Shown here: positions 18,098-27,854 of the stretch, in pieces
Layout: the number at the start of each line of letters is the position of its first letter
Numbering within the stretch: position 1 is the first letter of the stretch
DNA from: Pedobacter sp. BAL39
GTDB taxonomy: Bacteria > Bacteroidota > Bacteroidia > Sphingobacteriales > Sphingobacteriaceae
Assembly: GCF_000170795.1 (NCBI RefSeq)
Contig: NZ_ABCM01000026.1
Location: 1 to 64,000, forward strand
Length of the DNA: 64,000 nucleotides
Direction of reading: 5' to 3'
Notes under the pieces: model-generated
What the model was told of the DNA's origin: nothing
Databases searched by the model: none
The model's input: only the letters and a program-made list of their open reading frames with translations
Made by a program: the position numbers and the translations under genes

Positions 18098-20335
18098 ATG
18101 AGAATCTGTAAAAATTTAAAATGGTATCTGGCATTCCTGATACTGACGGGTTTTTCCTGGAATGTTAACGCTCAGAATGCAGTTGAAGCTGCAGCTGCCG
18201 ACTACAACAAACATGTCAGGGGCAGCAATGAACAGCTATTACTGGCAGGTAAATACGCACATGCGCTTTTCTTTAATGGCCAGCAAAAGGAAGCCATGGC
18301 GCTGCTTCAGCAAAACATCAGCAGGGCAAGTAAGAAAGCTGACGGAAAATATGGGGCCCAATTATGTGGGATTGCTGCCATGAACAGCAAAGTACTTGAT
18401 GACACATCAGCGGCTTCCAGCTATCTTAAACAGGCAAAAACATTTGCAGAAAAAACAAAAGAACTGAGTATCAAAGGATATGTCATGTATTGCGAAGGTT
18501 GGATGTACGCCAGGAACAATCAGGAACATCAGGCGATCCAGAGCTTCCAGCAGGCGTTAAAGTTTTTTGACAAATCACCTCAGACCGAAACCGTCATCTC
18601 CAGAAAGACTGCCATTTATAAGGAACTCTCCTCTATATATTCGAACTGGAAAGCTTATGATTTGCAGGAAAAGTACGCGTTGCTGATGCTTGAAATCGCC
18701 AGATCAAGAAACAAACCAATGGATATTTTTGATGCCTACATGTCAATGGGTTATAATTACCAGGAACAATACATCAACCATCCGGAGCAGGAAAAATTGC
18801 GTAACCTTGCAGAAAGGTACTACCTTCAGGCAATCCACTCCTATCAAAAAAACAAAGACAAAATGGCCGTACCGTCCGATTTGTCGTTCGCTGCGATCAA
18901 CCTGGCAAACCTTTATCTGCAGTTTTACCCGGGAGCCTACAAGGCAAAATCATTGGAATACGCGCAACTGGGACTGGAAATTGGCGAGCAGGTAGAGCAA
19001 TATGCACAGGTGGCTTCCGCGTATGGCATCATGGCAGAATACAGTGCCAAAGCAGGCGATCAGGCCACAGCGAAAAAATATCTGCTGGCCTCATTGGCGG
19101 CACTGATGAAAGATGCTGTTGCCGAAAATACCGTTGCACTTAGCCTGTACTTAAAACTTGCTGAGGTATACGAAGCAGAAGGACAATTCAACGAGGCTTA
19201 TCATTATTACAAGCAATATGTAAAAGTCTATGAAGAGGTTTACAATGCGAATAAAATGGAACAGGGCCGTCGACTGGAAGCTCAGTTTGAAAAAGAAAGA
19301 CAGCAGCAACAGCTGATACGCCTGCGACTGGAAGCTGAAAAAAGACAGCAGCAGATCTCCCTCATGCATGCCCTTAGCGAAACGCAACAGCAGGAACTGA
19401 AAAACCTGAAGCTGAGTAAAGAAAATCAGCGTCAGCAGATGGAGGTCATCCAGCTGGAAGCAGACAACAGAGGGCAGGAACTCAAACTCTCACGCGTTGA
19501 GATCCAACAACGTGCCGCACAGCTCGAAGCTTCCCAGAAAGAACTCGCCTACAAATCGAGGATGAATATCGTCTACGTGCTGCTGATCGTCACTTTGATC
19601 ATTACTGCATGCCTGATATACTACGCATACCGTCAGCATATGAAAACTTTAAAGCAGAAGGAAAGCCTACAGGTATTGAGCTCCATGCTGCAGGGGCAGG
19701 AAGCAGAGCGCGCCCGCCTGGCACGTGACCTTCATGACGGGCTCGGAGGTATATTGTCGGGAACAAAAATCACCTTATCTGCTTTGTCTATGAATGACCA
19801 GAAAGGTAGTATCAATGACCGGAGCGGTAACCTCAAAGGTGCATTGGACAAATCATTGGATCAGCTGGACGTAGCCGTCGTAGAGTTGCGCCGTATCGCC
19901 CATAACCTCATGCCGGAACTGCTGGACAAATATGGGCTCAAGGAAGCCCTTAAGGAATACGCACTGCGGATGAGCAACGACGGAATTGAGGTATCCGCTC
20001 ATTTTGTAAATTATGAAGATAGCCTGGAAAAAGAAAAACAGATAGTCGTTTACCGGATCGTCCAGGAGCTGGTCAACAATGCCGTGAAACATGCCGATGC
20101 GACACAGATTATGGTACAGTTGTCTGAATATAACAACCGCATCCTGATCACCGTAGAGGATGATGGCAAAGGCTTCGATCCAAGGCTGGCAGACGGAAGA
20201 AAATCAGCGGGAATCCACAACGTACAATCACGTCTTGAGTTCCTGAATGGCAACATGCAGATTGATTCCCGTCCCGGCACCGGTACCACCATAGAAATAG
20301 AGTTTCCAATCAACAACGAAGAACATGATGGTTAA
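18098..20335 (+). CDS. TPR-containing sensor histidine kinase, HisKA_3 type
   Basis: 745 residues from the ATG at 18098, chosen because AAAGGAGCGGGA precedes it and a signal peptide follows (to about residue 26, NVNAQ). The periplasmic part has several TPR-like repeats (about 30-380), then a long Gln/Glu-rich coiled coil (about 385-480) and one TM helix (VYVLLIVTLIITACLIYYAY). The cytoplasmic end has the HisKA_3 phosphoacceptor ARLARDLHDGLGGILSG and an HATPase domain with N box ELVNNAVKHA and G boxes DDGKGFD and GTGTTIEIEF. It should phosphorylate the LuxR-type regulator whose gene overlaps its last codons. Confidence 0.95.
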   Translation: MRICKNLKWYLAFLILTGFSWNVNAQNAVEAAAADYNKHVRGSNEQLLLAGKYAHALFFNGQQKEAMALLQQNISRASKKADGKYGAQLCGIAAMNSKVLDDTSAASSYLKQAKTFAEKTKELSIKGYVMYCEGWMYARNNQEHQAIQSFQQALKFFDKSPQTETVISRKTAIYKELSSIYSNWKAYDLQEKYALLMLEIARSRNKPMDIFDAYMSMGYNYQEQYINHPEQEKLRNLAERYYLQAIHSYQKNKDKMAVPSDLSFAAINLANLYLQFYPGAYKAKSLEYAQLGLEIGEQVEQYAQVASAYGIMAEYSAKAGDQATAKKYLLASLAALMKDAVAENTVALSLYLKLAEVYEAEGQFNEAYHYYKQYVKVYEEVYNANKMEQGRRLEAQFEKERQQQQLIRLRLEAEKRQQQISLMHALSETQQQELKNLKLSKENQRQQMEVIQLEADNRGQELKLSRVEIQQRAAQLEASQKELAYKSRMNIVYVLLIVTLIITACLIYYAYRQHMKTLKQKESLQVLSSMLQGQEAERARLARDLHDGLGGILSGTKITLSALSMNDQKGSINDRSGNLKGALDKSLDQLDVAVVELRRIAHNLMPELLDKYGLKEALKEYALRMSNDGIEVSAHFVNYEDSLEKEKQIVVYRIVQELVNNAVKHADATQIMVQLSEYNNRILITVEDDGKGFDPRLADGRKSAGIHNVQSRLEFLNGNMQIDSRPGTGTTIEIEFPINNEEHDG

Positions 20336-20960
20336 TATTGTGATTACCGATGATCACCCGATGATGCTGGAAGGTTTAAAAAACATCCTTACAGCAGAAA
20401 CTGATTTTAAGGTCCTGGATTGCTTTACAGACGGTAAATCCACGCTCGCCAACATTAAAATCAGTCAGCCCGACATCTTATTGCTCGACATCAATCTTCC
20501 TGATTGCAATAGCATAGAACTCGTTTCTCTGCTAAAAAAACAATGTCCGGGCATGAAGATCCTCGCAATCAGTGTTCATAATGAATATGCAGTAATCAAC
20601 AGCATGATCAGCGAGGGTGCCGATGGATACATTCAAAAGAATGCCTCGGGACTGGAGATCATAGAAGGCATCCGGACCGTACTTCAGGGAAAGCTCTTTC
20701 TGTGTTCGCAAACACGGCTGAAGATGAGCAAAGACCTGAAGGAGGAAGTGCTGCAGAACGTCCCTAAACTCACCCGACGGGAAAAGGAAATCCTTCATGA
20801 AGCAGCAAGGGGCCTCACCACAGCACAGATGGCAGAAACACTCTTTATCAGTCCCCATACCGTTGAAAGCCACAGAAAAAACCTCATAGAAAAATTTGGC
20901 GTCAAGAGCATTGCCTCAGTCATCAAACTGGCGCTGGAATACGGCATCATCCGCGAATAG
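20325..20960 (+). CDS. LuxR/NarL-type response regulator
   Basis: 211 residues. The receiver domain (about 1-125) has the acidic pair in ITDDHPMM, the phospho-acceptor Asp in ILLLDINLPD and the conserved Lys in GYIQKNAS. The C-terminal LuxR HTH has LTRREKEILHEAARGLTTAQ and ISPHTVESHRKNLIEKF. Its start (ATGATG at 20325) overlaps the kinase stop by 11 bases, so translation is coupled and the two form one two-component system. Confidence 0.96.
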   Translation: MMVNIVITDDHPMMLEGLKNILTAETDFKVLDCFTDGKSTLANIKISQPDILLLDINLPDCNSIELVSLLKKQCPGMKILAISVHNEYAVINSMISEGADGYIQKNASGLEIIEGIRTVLQGKLFLCSQTRLKMSKDLKEEVLQNVPKLTRREKEILHEAARGLTTAQMAETLFISPHTVESHRKNLIEKFGVKSIASVIKLALEYGIIRE

Positions 20961-21011
20961 GCCATTATAAAACCACTGGATTCAGGGATTTACCGGCAAT
21001 ACCTCATCTGT

Positions 21012-21019
21012 TAAATTTG
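21012..21019 (+). promoter_or_regulatory. Candidate -7 element before the lipoprotein gene
   Basis: TAAATTTG matches TAnnTTTG, 52 bases before the ATG at 21072. It would give the lipoprotein its own promoter apart from the two-component genes. A small hairpin (GTCTT/AAGAC, 21024-21037) lies in the presumed leader. Confidence 0.35.
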
Positions 21020-21071
21020 TGATGTCTTAAAAAAGACAGTTGACAAATTATAAATCTAATAAAATTAAAAG

Positions 21072-21545
21072 ATGAAAAAAGCGATTTCAAAAAGTACTGT
21101 CCTACTCATGATGTGTGCATTTGCAAGCTGTGGTGGAAAAAAAGATGCTGTAGCCTATAACAATGAACTGATGACCGTCATCAACAGTGAGGAGCATCAC
21201 ATCAACGAAATGAATGCTGCCATGCAGTCAAAAAAATACGACGAAGCAGAAAAAGTAGCGCTGAAATGGAAAGATGCAGTAAAAGAAGACCAGGAAAAAG
21301 TTGAAAAGCTAGGTGATTTTAACGGCGATGACCAACTGCAGAAAGCCGTCCTTGCCGGACTAAGTGGTTATGGCAAAATCGTTTCAGAAGATTATCCCAA
21401 GCTGATCAGTATCAGGAAAAACAATACTCAGGACCCCGCCACAGAACAGAAATTACTGGACAACATCAACAGTGCATTTGAAGAAATGGCCAAAGGTGTG
21501 AACGTCGCATCGGACAAATTTGAGAAAGATTATGCGAACAAATAA
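21072..21545 (+). CDS. Putative lipoprotein, LIC11966-like
   Basis: 157 residues with a lipoprotein signal (MCAFASCGGKK, lipid-bearing Cys about 20). The mature part is almost all helical with a charged, regular pattern (EEHHINEMNAAMQSKKYDEA; AFEEMAKGVNVASDKFEKDY). It resembles the 'LIC11966 family surface protein' group, of unknown role; this naming is tentative. A strong terminator follows. Confidence 0.75.
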   Translation: MKKAISKSTVLLMMCAFASCGGKKDAVAYNNELMTVINSEEHHINEMNAAMQSKKYDEAEKVALKWKDAVKEDQEKVEKLGDFNGDDQLQKAVLAGLSGYGKIVSEDYPKLISIRKNNTQDPATEQKLLDNINSAFEEMAKGVNVASDKFEKDYANK

Positions 21546-21561
21546 ATCGCTAATGAGATCT

Positions 21562-21602
21562 AACAACATAGCCGGCGATGATTACTCGCCGGCTATGTTG
21601 TT
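21562..21602. terminator. Bidirectional terminator
   Basis: A perfect 17-base-pair stem: left arm 21562-21578 (AACAACATAGCCGGCGA), right arm 21586-21602, loop TGATTAC. It lies between the convergent lipoprotein gene and the WG-repeat operon and can serve both. Confidence 0.8.
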
Positions 21603-21624
21603 TATAAATTGAGCTGTGATGATT

Positions 21625-24138
21625 TCAGTAAACTAAGCGGTCACCTTCGATAGCAAGTTTACCTCCCTTTTCGTTGAGGTACCACCATTTATCGCCTTCC
21701 TTCACCGGCATTGGAAAAAGCTGTACCGGCGACGAGTACCCGTAGAAATCATAAACTCTCACTCCCAGGTCGTCATAACCCAAAGGAACAACCCATTTAC
21801 CCTCCGCATCAGTGAGCCCGTACTGACGTCCCTTTTTTATCAGCAAGTACTGATCGTCTTTGACCGAGCTGATCTGGTCATATGCAGTTTCCAGAAATAC
21901 CTTTCCGGTGCTGTCCGCAAGTCCAAATTTCAGTTCGCCATTCTCCGGGTTATAGTTAGACAGGAGAATTTTGCCAGCCAGAAAAAAGTTGTCATAGAAT
22001 GCATCTTCATAAGAACTCGTCAGTGGAATTACAAAGTTTCCTTTTTTGTTCAGAAAGCCGAGCCTGGAATACCTTCTATAGGTATCGGCGCTATCTTTGG
22101 CAACCACAGCTACCCCAAGGCTATCATAATTGGCGGCCTTATCAAATGTGGGCGGTACAACTACCTTGCCCCTTTCATCAATATAGCCGAGCTTATCATC
22201 CTGACCGATTATCGCCATACCATTTTTGAAAGGATAGAGTAAAGGCATGTCTGCAGAAGTGGCTATAGGATCATTCCGGAAAGAGAAGTGATATTCCGCG
22301 GGAAGCGTTGCAGACGTACGGAAGTTGTAAAGTTTCGCTTTCCCATCAGCAGCAGACACGGCGAGTACCTGCCTGGACCCGATGTAGGCGACAAAGTTAT
22401 AGGGCAAGACGGTAATCGATTTCTTCACCGCATCATACAAACAGTACTGGTTGCGCTTCCAGTCGCTCAGTAAGAAATTTACGCTGTCTATGGAGGTAAT
22501 TTCAGCATAATACTTCTCGGTGAGCAGTTTACCATCTTTGAGTGAGCGCAGTTCGATGTGAGGCGACTCGTAATCGCCGGAACGGCAGACCACCGTTTGT
22601 CCATCCTGACCAATGAAGTCAAAATAATCACGGTACAATGTCGGGATCACTTCCCGCTGTGTATCCAAATCATAAAGGCCAATTTTTTCATCTCTTCTGA
22701 TCTGGACACGTTGATCCCCAATTTGAGTTAAAAATGTATAACCCTGATAGCTGGCTGGAAGCAGGATATTTCCATCCAAATCGAAGATGGTTTTTATTCC
22801 CTGGCGTTCTCCGACAATCAGGTCGTAGGTTTTGCTCCCGGCATTGTGGTCCAGGCCGATATCATAAAACTGTGGTTCATAATATTTACCGTTGTTTGCG
22901 AAGTACAATCCGAAATATGCCTTTTTAGCAATTCTAAAAATTGGGACTGGATCAATTCCCCCTTCATCACTACCGTCGATATAAGTGATTTTTCCGCCCT
23001 CCACGGACAGGAGCTCACGAAGGTTGTGGTCTGCCAGAATGGTTTTATTTCCCGATGTCAGCACAAAATACTGGTTGCAGACTTTCACCTGCTGATACGC
23101 AGGAGGAATAACGACTTTTCCCTTCAGGTCAACTACCCCCTGAAACTGTCCCTTAGTCACAATCAGGTAATTACCCGGAAAATTCTGATAGGCACCAGCA
23201 CCCTCAACACTGATCTGGTCATAAATAAAGGGTATTGTTAGCTTCCCGTCCTGGTCGTAAGCACCGAACTTACCTTGCTCGCTATAGATCAACATTCCCT
23301 TTGCAATACAACTCTGCTCTTGTACAACAAATTCCTTTTTGCTCACTATATTCACAATTACAGGCACCTTGTTTTTAGAAAACGACTGTATCCAATTGTC
23401 GCTGCGCATCTGATGATGCTGATGGTCATACTCAAAAGGGACCTTTACTTTGCCATCAAATCCAACAATACCCCATTTTCCACCTTTGTTTGCATACACA
23501 TAGTCGGATGTTTTCACACATCCTCCGCAGTAGTCAAATGCTTCATAGGCAGTATTGATAATTATCTTTTTCTTTTTTAAATCATAAATCCCCCATTTGT
23601 TGCCTTGTTTAATGTCAAAATAGCGCCCATCAAGGTAATTGATTTCATCAAAAAAGGGAAGCAGCACCCAACCGGGGAGGTACATGCTTTGCTTCCCATC
23701 TAACGAGAGCTTCCAATAGCGTTGGTACGTAAAATCTATCTTATCATACTTGCCTGGAAGTATCACTTTTCCATCGGGCGACAACACTCCAATTTTCCCG
23801 TCGTTCATGAAGGGAATCACCGTCTGTGGCATTTCATCTTCATTCAAAAGTTCTTTTTGATAATCCTGAATGTCGTATTTGTCTCCCAGTTTTCCTTCAG
23901 CATCGGCTACCATATAGTCAAAAGCCTTCGAACCGTTGACATCAATATAATGTTCCTTCCCGTCCACAGAAATACGGGCATAGCCTTGTCTGAAAGGGCT
24001 GATCTCCGTACCCTTTAACGGAACATCCTGATTTCCGGGTTTATATTCAGCATTTCCCAGGACAGGCGGGGGAATGATCTGTCCTTTTGATTCAGCAGCA
24101 AAAAGCACTGTAAGTACCAATAAACAATTCTTCATCAT
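21625..24138 (-). CDS. WG-repeat exported protein (long)
   Basis: About 838 residues from the ATGATG at 24138 (an earlier start at 24162 would overlap the upstream gene and spoil the signal peptide). After a signal peptide (LLVLTVLFAAESKGQ) nearly the whole chain is WG-type repeats of about 25-60 residues, for example KWGIYDLKKKKIIINTAYEAF, KWGIVGFDGKVKVPFEYD and KLGYIDERGKVVVPPTFD. Such repeats form beta-structure in secreted or surface proteins of unknown role. It is the last gene of the three-gene unit, starting right after the TAA of the gene upstream. Confidence 0.88.
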   Translation of the reverse strand: MMKNCLLVLTVLFAAESKGQIIPPPVLGNAEYKPGNQDVPLKGTEISPFRQGYARISVDGKEHYIDVNGSKAFDYMVADAEGKLGDKYDIQDYQKELLNEDEMPQTVIPFMNDGKIGVLSPDGKVILPGKYDKIDFTYQRYWKLSLDGKQSMYLPGWVLLPFFDEINYLDGRYFDIKQGNKWGIYDLKKKKIIINTAYEAFDYCGGCVKTSDYVYANKGGKWGIVGFDGKVKVPFEYDHQHHQMRSDNWIQSFSKNKVPVIVNIVSKKEFVVQEQSCIAKGMLIYSEQGKFGAYDQDGKLTIPFIYDQISVEGAGAYQNFPGNYLIVTKGQFQGVVDLKGKVVIPPAYQQVKVCNQYFVLTSGNKTILADHNLRELLSVEGGKITYIDGSDEGGIDPVPIFRIAKKAYFGLYFANNGKYYEPQFYDIGLDHNAGSKTYDLIVGERQGIKTIFDLDGNILLPASYQGYTFLTQIGDQRVQIRRDEKIGLYDLDTQREVIPTLYRDYFDFIGQDGQTVVCRSGDYESPHIELRSLKDGKLLTEKYYAEITSIDSVNFLLSDWKRNQYCLYDAVKKSITVLPYNFVAYIGSRQVLAVSAADGKAKLYNFRTSATLPAEYHFSFRNDPIATSADMPLLYPFKNGMAIIGQDDKLGYIDERGKVVVPPTFDKAANYDSLGVAVVAKDSADTYRRYSRLGFLNKKGNFVIPLTSSYEDAFYDNFFLAGKILLSNYNPENGELKFGLADSTGKVFLETAYDQISSVKDDQYLLIKKGRQYGLTDAEGKWVVPLGYDDLGVRVYDFYGYSSPVQLFPMPVKEGDKWWYLNEKGGKLAIEGDRLVY

Positions 24139-24139
24139 C

Positions 24140-26398
24140 TTAATATATTTTTGATTTTCCACGGATCAGGCTCGGCCTTCCTCCTTCATTCATAAATGAG
24201 AAGTCATTGCCCTCCTGTACCAGGACTGGCCAGGTACGTTTTATACCGCTATAATTTCTACTGATGTTATCGAACCTGGGCTCGACAACCATCTTTCCAT
24301 TATTGTCTGTCAGGCCGACCTTATCTTTTAGAGTGACCTCCAATAATTCTGGTGAGAATGTACTGATCGTGTCATATACTGGCTCCAGTATGAGCTTACC
24401 TTGACGGTCCAGCACACCATACTTTCCATTTTTTCTGACCATAACCAGATTGGGATGATCATTTATAGCGTCCAGACGATCATATTGAGGTTCAAGCACC
24501 ACATTTCCTTTGATGTCAATCAATCCATAGCGCACTTTGTCTCCAGTTTCCTTCACTGCCCATGCCAGGTTATCCCAAAATTCACTCACGTATGCAAAGC
24601 CAGTAAAGCGAACCTCCTTCCCTTTTTCATCAATAAACAGGTTCCCTTCCTTGATCCGGATTTTGAAAAGTCCACTTTTGAAAGGTTTATCTCCTTTGTT
24701 GTGATATTCCGGCATGGTATAACCACTGTAATAACCATTTCTGTTCCAGTCCGCACGTTCGTATACCTTGCGTCCTTTCATATCAAAAATCACGTACTGC
24801 GACTCCATTTCTGCCAATAGCAGCTGTTCACTGAGCATTTTCAATTGATAAATATCTTTGGAATAAGGAATCAGAAGTTCTCCATCAATGTCGTAAACAG
24901 CTGACTCTTTCGTATAGCTGACCCCTTCCACGTTTCTTCTGACCTCAAAACACCGCTCATTTAGCCAACTGATCTCCACCTCACTCACAGGAATGATAAA
25001 CTTTTTCTTCTGTACATCATAGAGCCCCAATTGTTTGTCATCATACACTGGAAATATATACGGAGAGGTATTCAAATCCCCATAATTGTAACTGCGATTG
25101 ATATAAACGTCAGTTTGCAGGCGGTATTTGAGTGGCAATATTTCATTGCCCTGTTTATCGTAAACGGCATATAAGTTCCCCTGGACAGCATGAAAATAAG
25201 TTTCTCCCTGTTGGTATAAGGTGCTGATTTCCGAAAATTTCTCCGGTACAATGACCTTAACTCCTTTCCAATCGAAAACCCCTATTTTATGCTCATGATT
25301 TTTCACCCAAAGGTAATACGGCAGGGCTTTCATGTTATCCTCGGCAGCTTTTCTGTTGAGGTACTCCTTTGACAGATTGGATACCGGGTTAAAGTCTGCA
25401 ACCACCGGATTTCCAAAAGCAATCTGACCCGATGAATTTCTGAATTCGATCTCATTATACTGAGGCGACAGCAGCAGCTCCCCATTTTCAGCTATCACGC
25501 CCATTCTACCCGCCTTTTCTACAATAGCGCGGCCTCTCACAAAATCATGGATTTTGTCGTACAACGCCGGTGTGATTTCTTTTCCGGTGACATCAATCAG
25601 CCCATGCCTTTCTGCCTCCTGAACCTGGAGAAAGTCACTTCCCCCACATGGAATCAATGTTTCATAAACTGCGGGAAGAACGATGGCCCCGGTAGAATCC
25701 ATCAGGCCTGAGTTTTTACCTTTAAAAAAGTGTGCATACTTTCTGCTTTGAAGGAAAATGTTATCCAGACGGTCATTCACCGGTCTGATCAGCAGCTCTC
25801 CATTTTCGTGTGCGATCCCTTTTTTTCCATTCAGATAGATTTCAAGCGTATGCTCAAAAAGATAACTTTTTCCCAGTTCATCATATAAGGGCTGCTGGAT
25901 AGTTTTACCATCCGAAGCGCGTAGCCATCCCCATTTATCATTTTCCCTAAAGCCAATGACATCCTTGTTTAATACTGATAACTCCTGAAAGCGCGGTTCG
26001 GCAATTGTTCTACCATGCTGATCTACCAGCCCATACTTTCCGTCTTTCTTCAGTTGTGCAAATTGATAATTATAGCGGATGCCAGGATACCACTGCCCAT
26101 CATAATGGGTCATGAGTTTCACTTCATCATAATCAAAACCACCAAGAAGTTTTCCATTGACATCAATCACACCATAAGCCCCATCCTTCACCACTACAAC
26201 AAGATCCCCGGCGTGATCTTCTACCCCATCAACCAATATTCCGCTGACCGGATGACAAAAATAATTTCGCCCTTCTTTACGCACTTTGACAAAAAGCGCA
26301 TCGTAACTATCAAAACCAATAGCATCATACATTACAGGTGTCTGCGCTGATGCTGAACCAATCACGAGGACTGAAAACAATAATAAAAACCTTTTCAT
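24140..26398 (-). CDS. WG-repeat exported protein
   Basis: 752 residues from the ATG at 26398 (the codon before it, 26401, is GTG). It has a signal peptide (FLLLFSVLVIGSASAQ) and then WG-type repeats to the end, for example KYGLVDQHGRTIAEPRFQEL, KWGWLRASDGKTIQQPLYDE and KYGVLDRQGKLILEPVYDTI. It is related to the next gene by repeat type, not by obvious recent duplication. It starts 5 bases after the stop of the upstream gene and its own stop is 1 base from the next start, so the three are one operon. Confidence 0.9.
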   Translation of the reverse strand: MKRFLLLFSVLVIGSASAQTPVMYDAIGFDSYDALFVKVRKEGRNYFCHPVSGILVDGVEDHAGDLVVVVKDGAYGVIDVNGKLLGGFDYDEVKLMTHYDGQWYPGIRYNYQFAQLKKDGKYGLVDQHGRTIAEPRFQELSVLNKDVIGFRENDKWGWLRASDGKTIQQPLYDELGKSYLFEHTLEIYLNGKKGIAHENGELLIRPVNDRLDNIFLQSRKYAHFFKGKNSGLMDSTGAIVLPAVYETLIPCGGSDFLQVQEAERHGLIDVTGKEITPALYDKIHDFVRGRAIVEKAGRMGVIAENGELLLSPQYNEIEFRNSSGQIAFGNPVVADFNPVSNLSKEYLNRKAAEDNMKALPYYLWVKNHEHKIGVFDWKGVKVIVPEKFSEISTLYQQGETYFHAVQGNLYAVYDKQGNEILPLKYRLQTDVYINRSYNYGDLNTSPYIFPVYDDKQLGLYDVQKKKFIIPVSEVEISWLNERCFEVRRNVEGVSYTKESAVYDIDGELLIPYSKDIYQLKMLSEQLLLAEMESQYVIFDMKGRKVYERADWNRNGYYSGYTMPEYHNKGDKPFKSGLFKIRIKEGNLFIDEKGKEVRFTGFAYVSEFWDNLAWAVKETGDKVRYGLIDIKGNVVLEPQYDRLDAINDHPNLVMVRKNGKYGVLDRQGKLILEPVYDTISTFSPELLEVTLKDKVGLTDNNGKMVVEPRFDNISRNYSGIKRTWPVLVQEGNDFSFMNEGGRPSLIRGKSKIY

Positions 26399-26403
26399 CA
26401 CGA

Positions 26404-27723
26404 TTAATTTCTTACTTCAATTGAAATTTTGGTCAATGGAAACTTAAGCTCCTGCGGATTGGAAACAACCGGGGGCATGGATAATTCCCCATCAATAAAA
26501 ACAGCGGACATTTTATACTTTCCAGCAGGCAGTCCTTCTGGGAAAAATGGCAAATATGGATAGTCACTTACCTCTTCTTCTTCCTCATTATCATTATGAT
26601 AAATGACAAATTGTGCTTTCTCGGCATCCCATTGTACAGCATTGTCGTCCAGCACAGCCCCAGGCTTGAATGAAGTTTCATGCCCATCGCTTCTGTAAGT
26701 ATTCTTTTGCTTTTGCGGCTGTAGTTTTAGACTTTCTGTACGGTACAATAGATAAAGTAACTTGCTGCCCTGCTCATCTTCCAGAAGCAGGTATATTTTG
26801 CCGTTATACGATTCGAAGACTTTGTCGCTGTAGTTGTTCATTGCGATGCTGAAATAAAAGTGCTCGTCGCCTTTATTCTGAGGATTAATCATCACCATAT
26901 TCAGTCCCTCTTTCGCCTCCACATGAGTCAGTCCGCTAATGTCCACTTTCAGCTCTGAAACATTGACGAAGTGTTCTGCCTCACCATTATTATTTTTGTA
27001 TCTAATGCGGAGCCATTCCTTTCCCTCGAGGGCGGTAATTTGAAATTTACTACCCTTCTCAAGGTATGCAGCAGGGGCCGGGCGAAATTTGGGTTGCTCA
27101 TATAACCTAAGCCGCGGCACCTGTACTTGAAGTAAGGGTACATTCCCTTCTTCAAAGGCTTCCAGTTTTGTACTTTTTATACTGCCATCAAGGTGATACA
27201 TCCTGGTCTGGTAAAGGTAGATTGACAATTCATCATCATTCAACACCCTCGACTCAGCACTACAGTAGATCTCCCATTGATTCTTAAATGTGAATTTAAG
27301 CCATTCCTGCCCATTGATATAACTGTAGAACACGCCTGGCACCTTATCATCTATGATGAGGTTACTGAACTCGTGGTACGGATAAGAAAGCTCCTTGTAG
27401 GATAAAGATTCAAGATCAAACAGAAAGATGAGCGCATGGTTGGACCGGTGCTCTTCTGAATTGAGCACGAGATCCATATGTCCGTCATTATCGATGTCGT
27501 AAGTTTCAAAAAAGGACAATTTACGTTTCCACTTCTTCAGGAAACTGGTTTTATTGCCAGTCAGCTTTGCTACAATCCCTTTGTCTGTCTCATCAACGGT
27601 AACAGAAATAGCAGTGTTCACTTCCAGCGTAGGGAAACGGGATTGTGCACCTGTAGTCAGGCTACCCGCAAACGAAAATAGTAAGAGGCAAGCCCATGTT
27701 TTATATGTAGTATAGAATGTCAT
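26404..27723 (-). CDS. Exported protein with FG-GAP-like and SH3-like segments
   Basis: 439 residues with a signal peptide (LLLFSFAGSLTTGAQ). A calcium-loop-like segment YDIDNDGHMDLVL (about 75-87) resembles FG-GAP/VCBS repeats. A middle segment (about 200-260: RLRLYEQPKF, then LEKGSKFQITALEGKEWLRIRYKN) resembles a bacterial SH3 domain. The C-terminal part has beta-rich stretches (LPAGKYKMSAVFIDGELS). First gene of the WG-repeat operon. I do not recognise the whole protein as a named family; a surface or periplasmic role is inferred. Confidence 0.75.
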   Translation of the reverse strand: MTFYTTYKTWACLLLFSFAGSLTTGAQSRFPTLEVNTAISVTVDETDKGIVAKLTGNKTSFLKKWKRKLSFFETYDIDNDGHMDLVLNSEEHRSNHALIFLFDLESLSYKELSYPYHEFSNLIIDDKVPGVFYSYINGQEWLKFTFKNQWEIYCSAESRVLNDDELSIYLYQTRMYHLDGSIKSTKLEAFEEGNVPLLQVQVPRLRLYEQPKFRPAPAAYLEKGSKFQITALEGKEWLRIRYKNNNGEAEHFVNVSELKVDISGLTHVEAKEGLNMVMINPQNKGDEHFYFSIAMNNYSDKVFESYNGKIYLLLEDEQGSKLLYLLYRTESLKLQPQKQKNTYRSDGHETSFKPGAVLDDNAVQWDAEKAQFVIYHNDNEEEEEVSDYPYLPFFPEGLPAGKYKMSAVFIDGELSMPPVVSNPQELKFPLTKISIEVRN

Positions 27724-27854
27724 TGCCCAAAACTACGGACATCAGAGCCAACATAAAATCCCTGAAATCAGCGAGATTTCAATCAAGTAAAATGTATATT
27801 TAAGACTTCTACTTTAGCATGTGCGATCAGGTAGTTAGGTCAACAACACCATTC

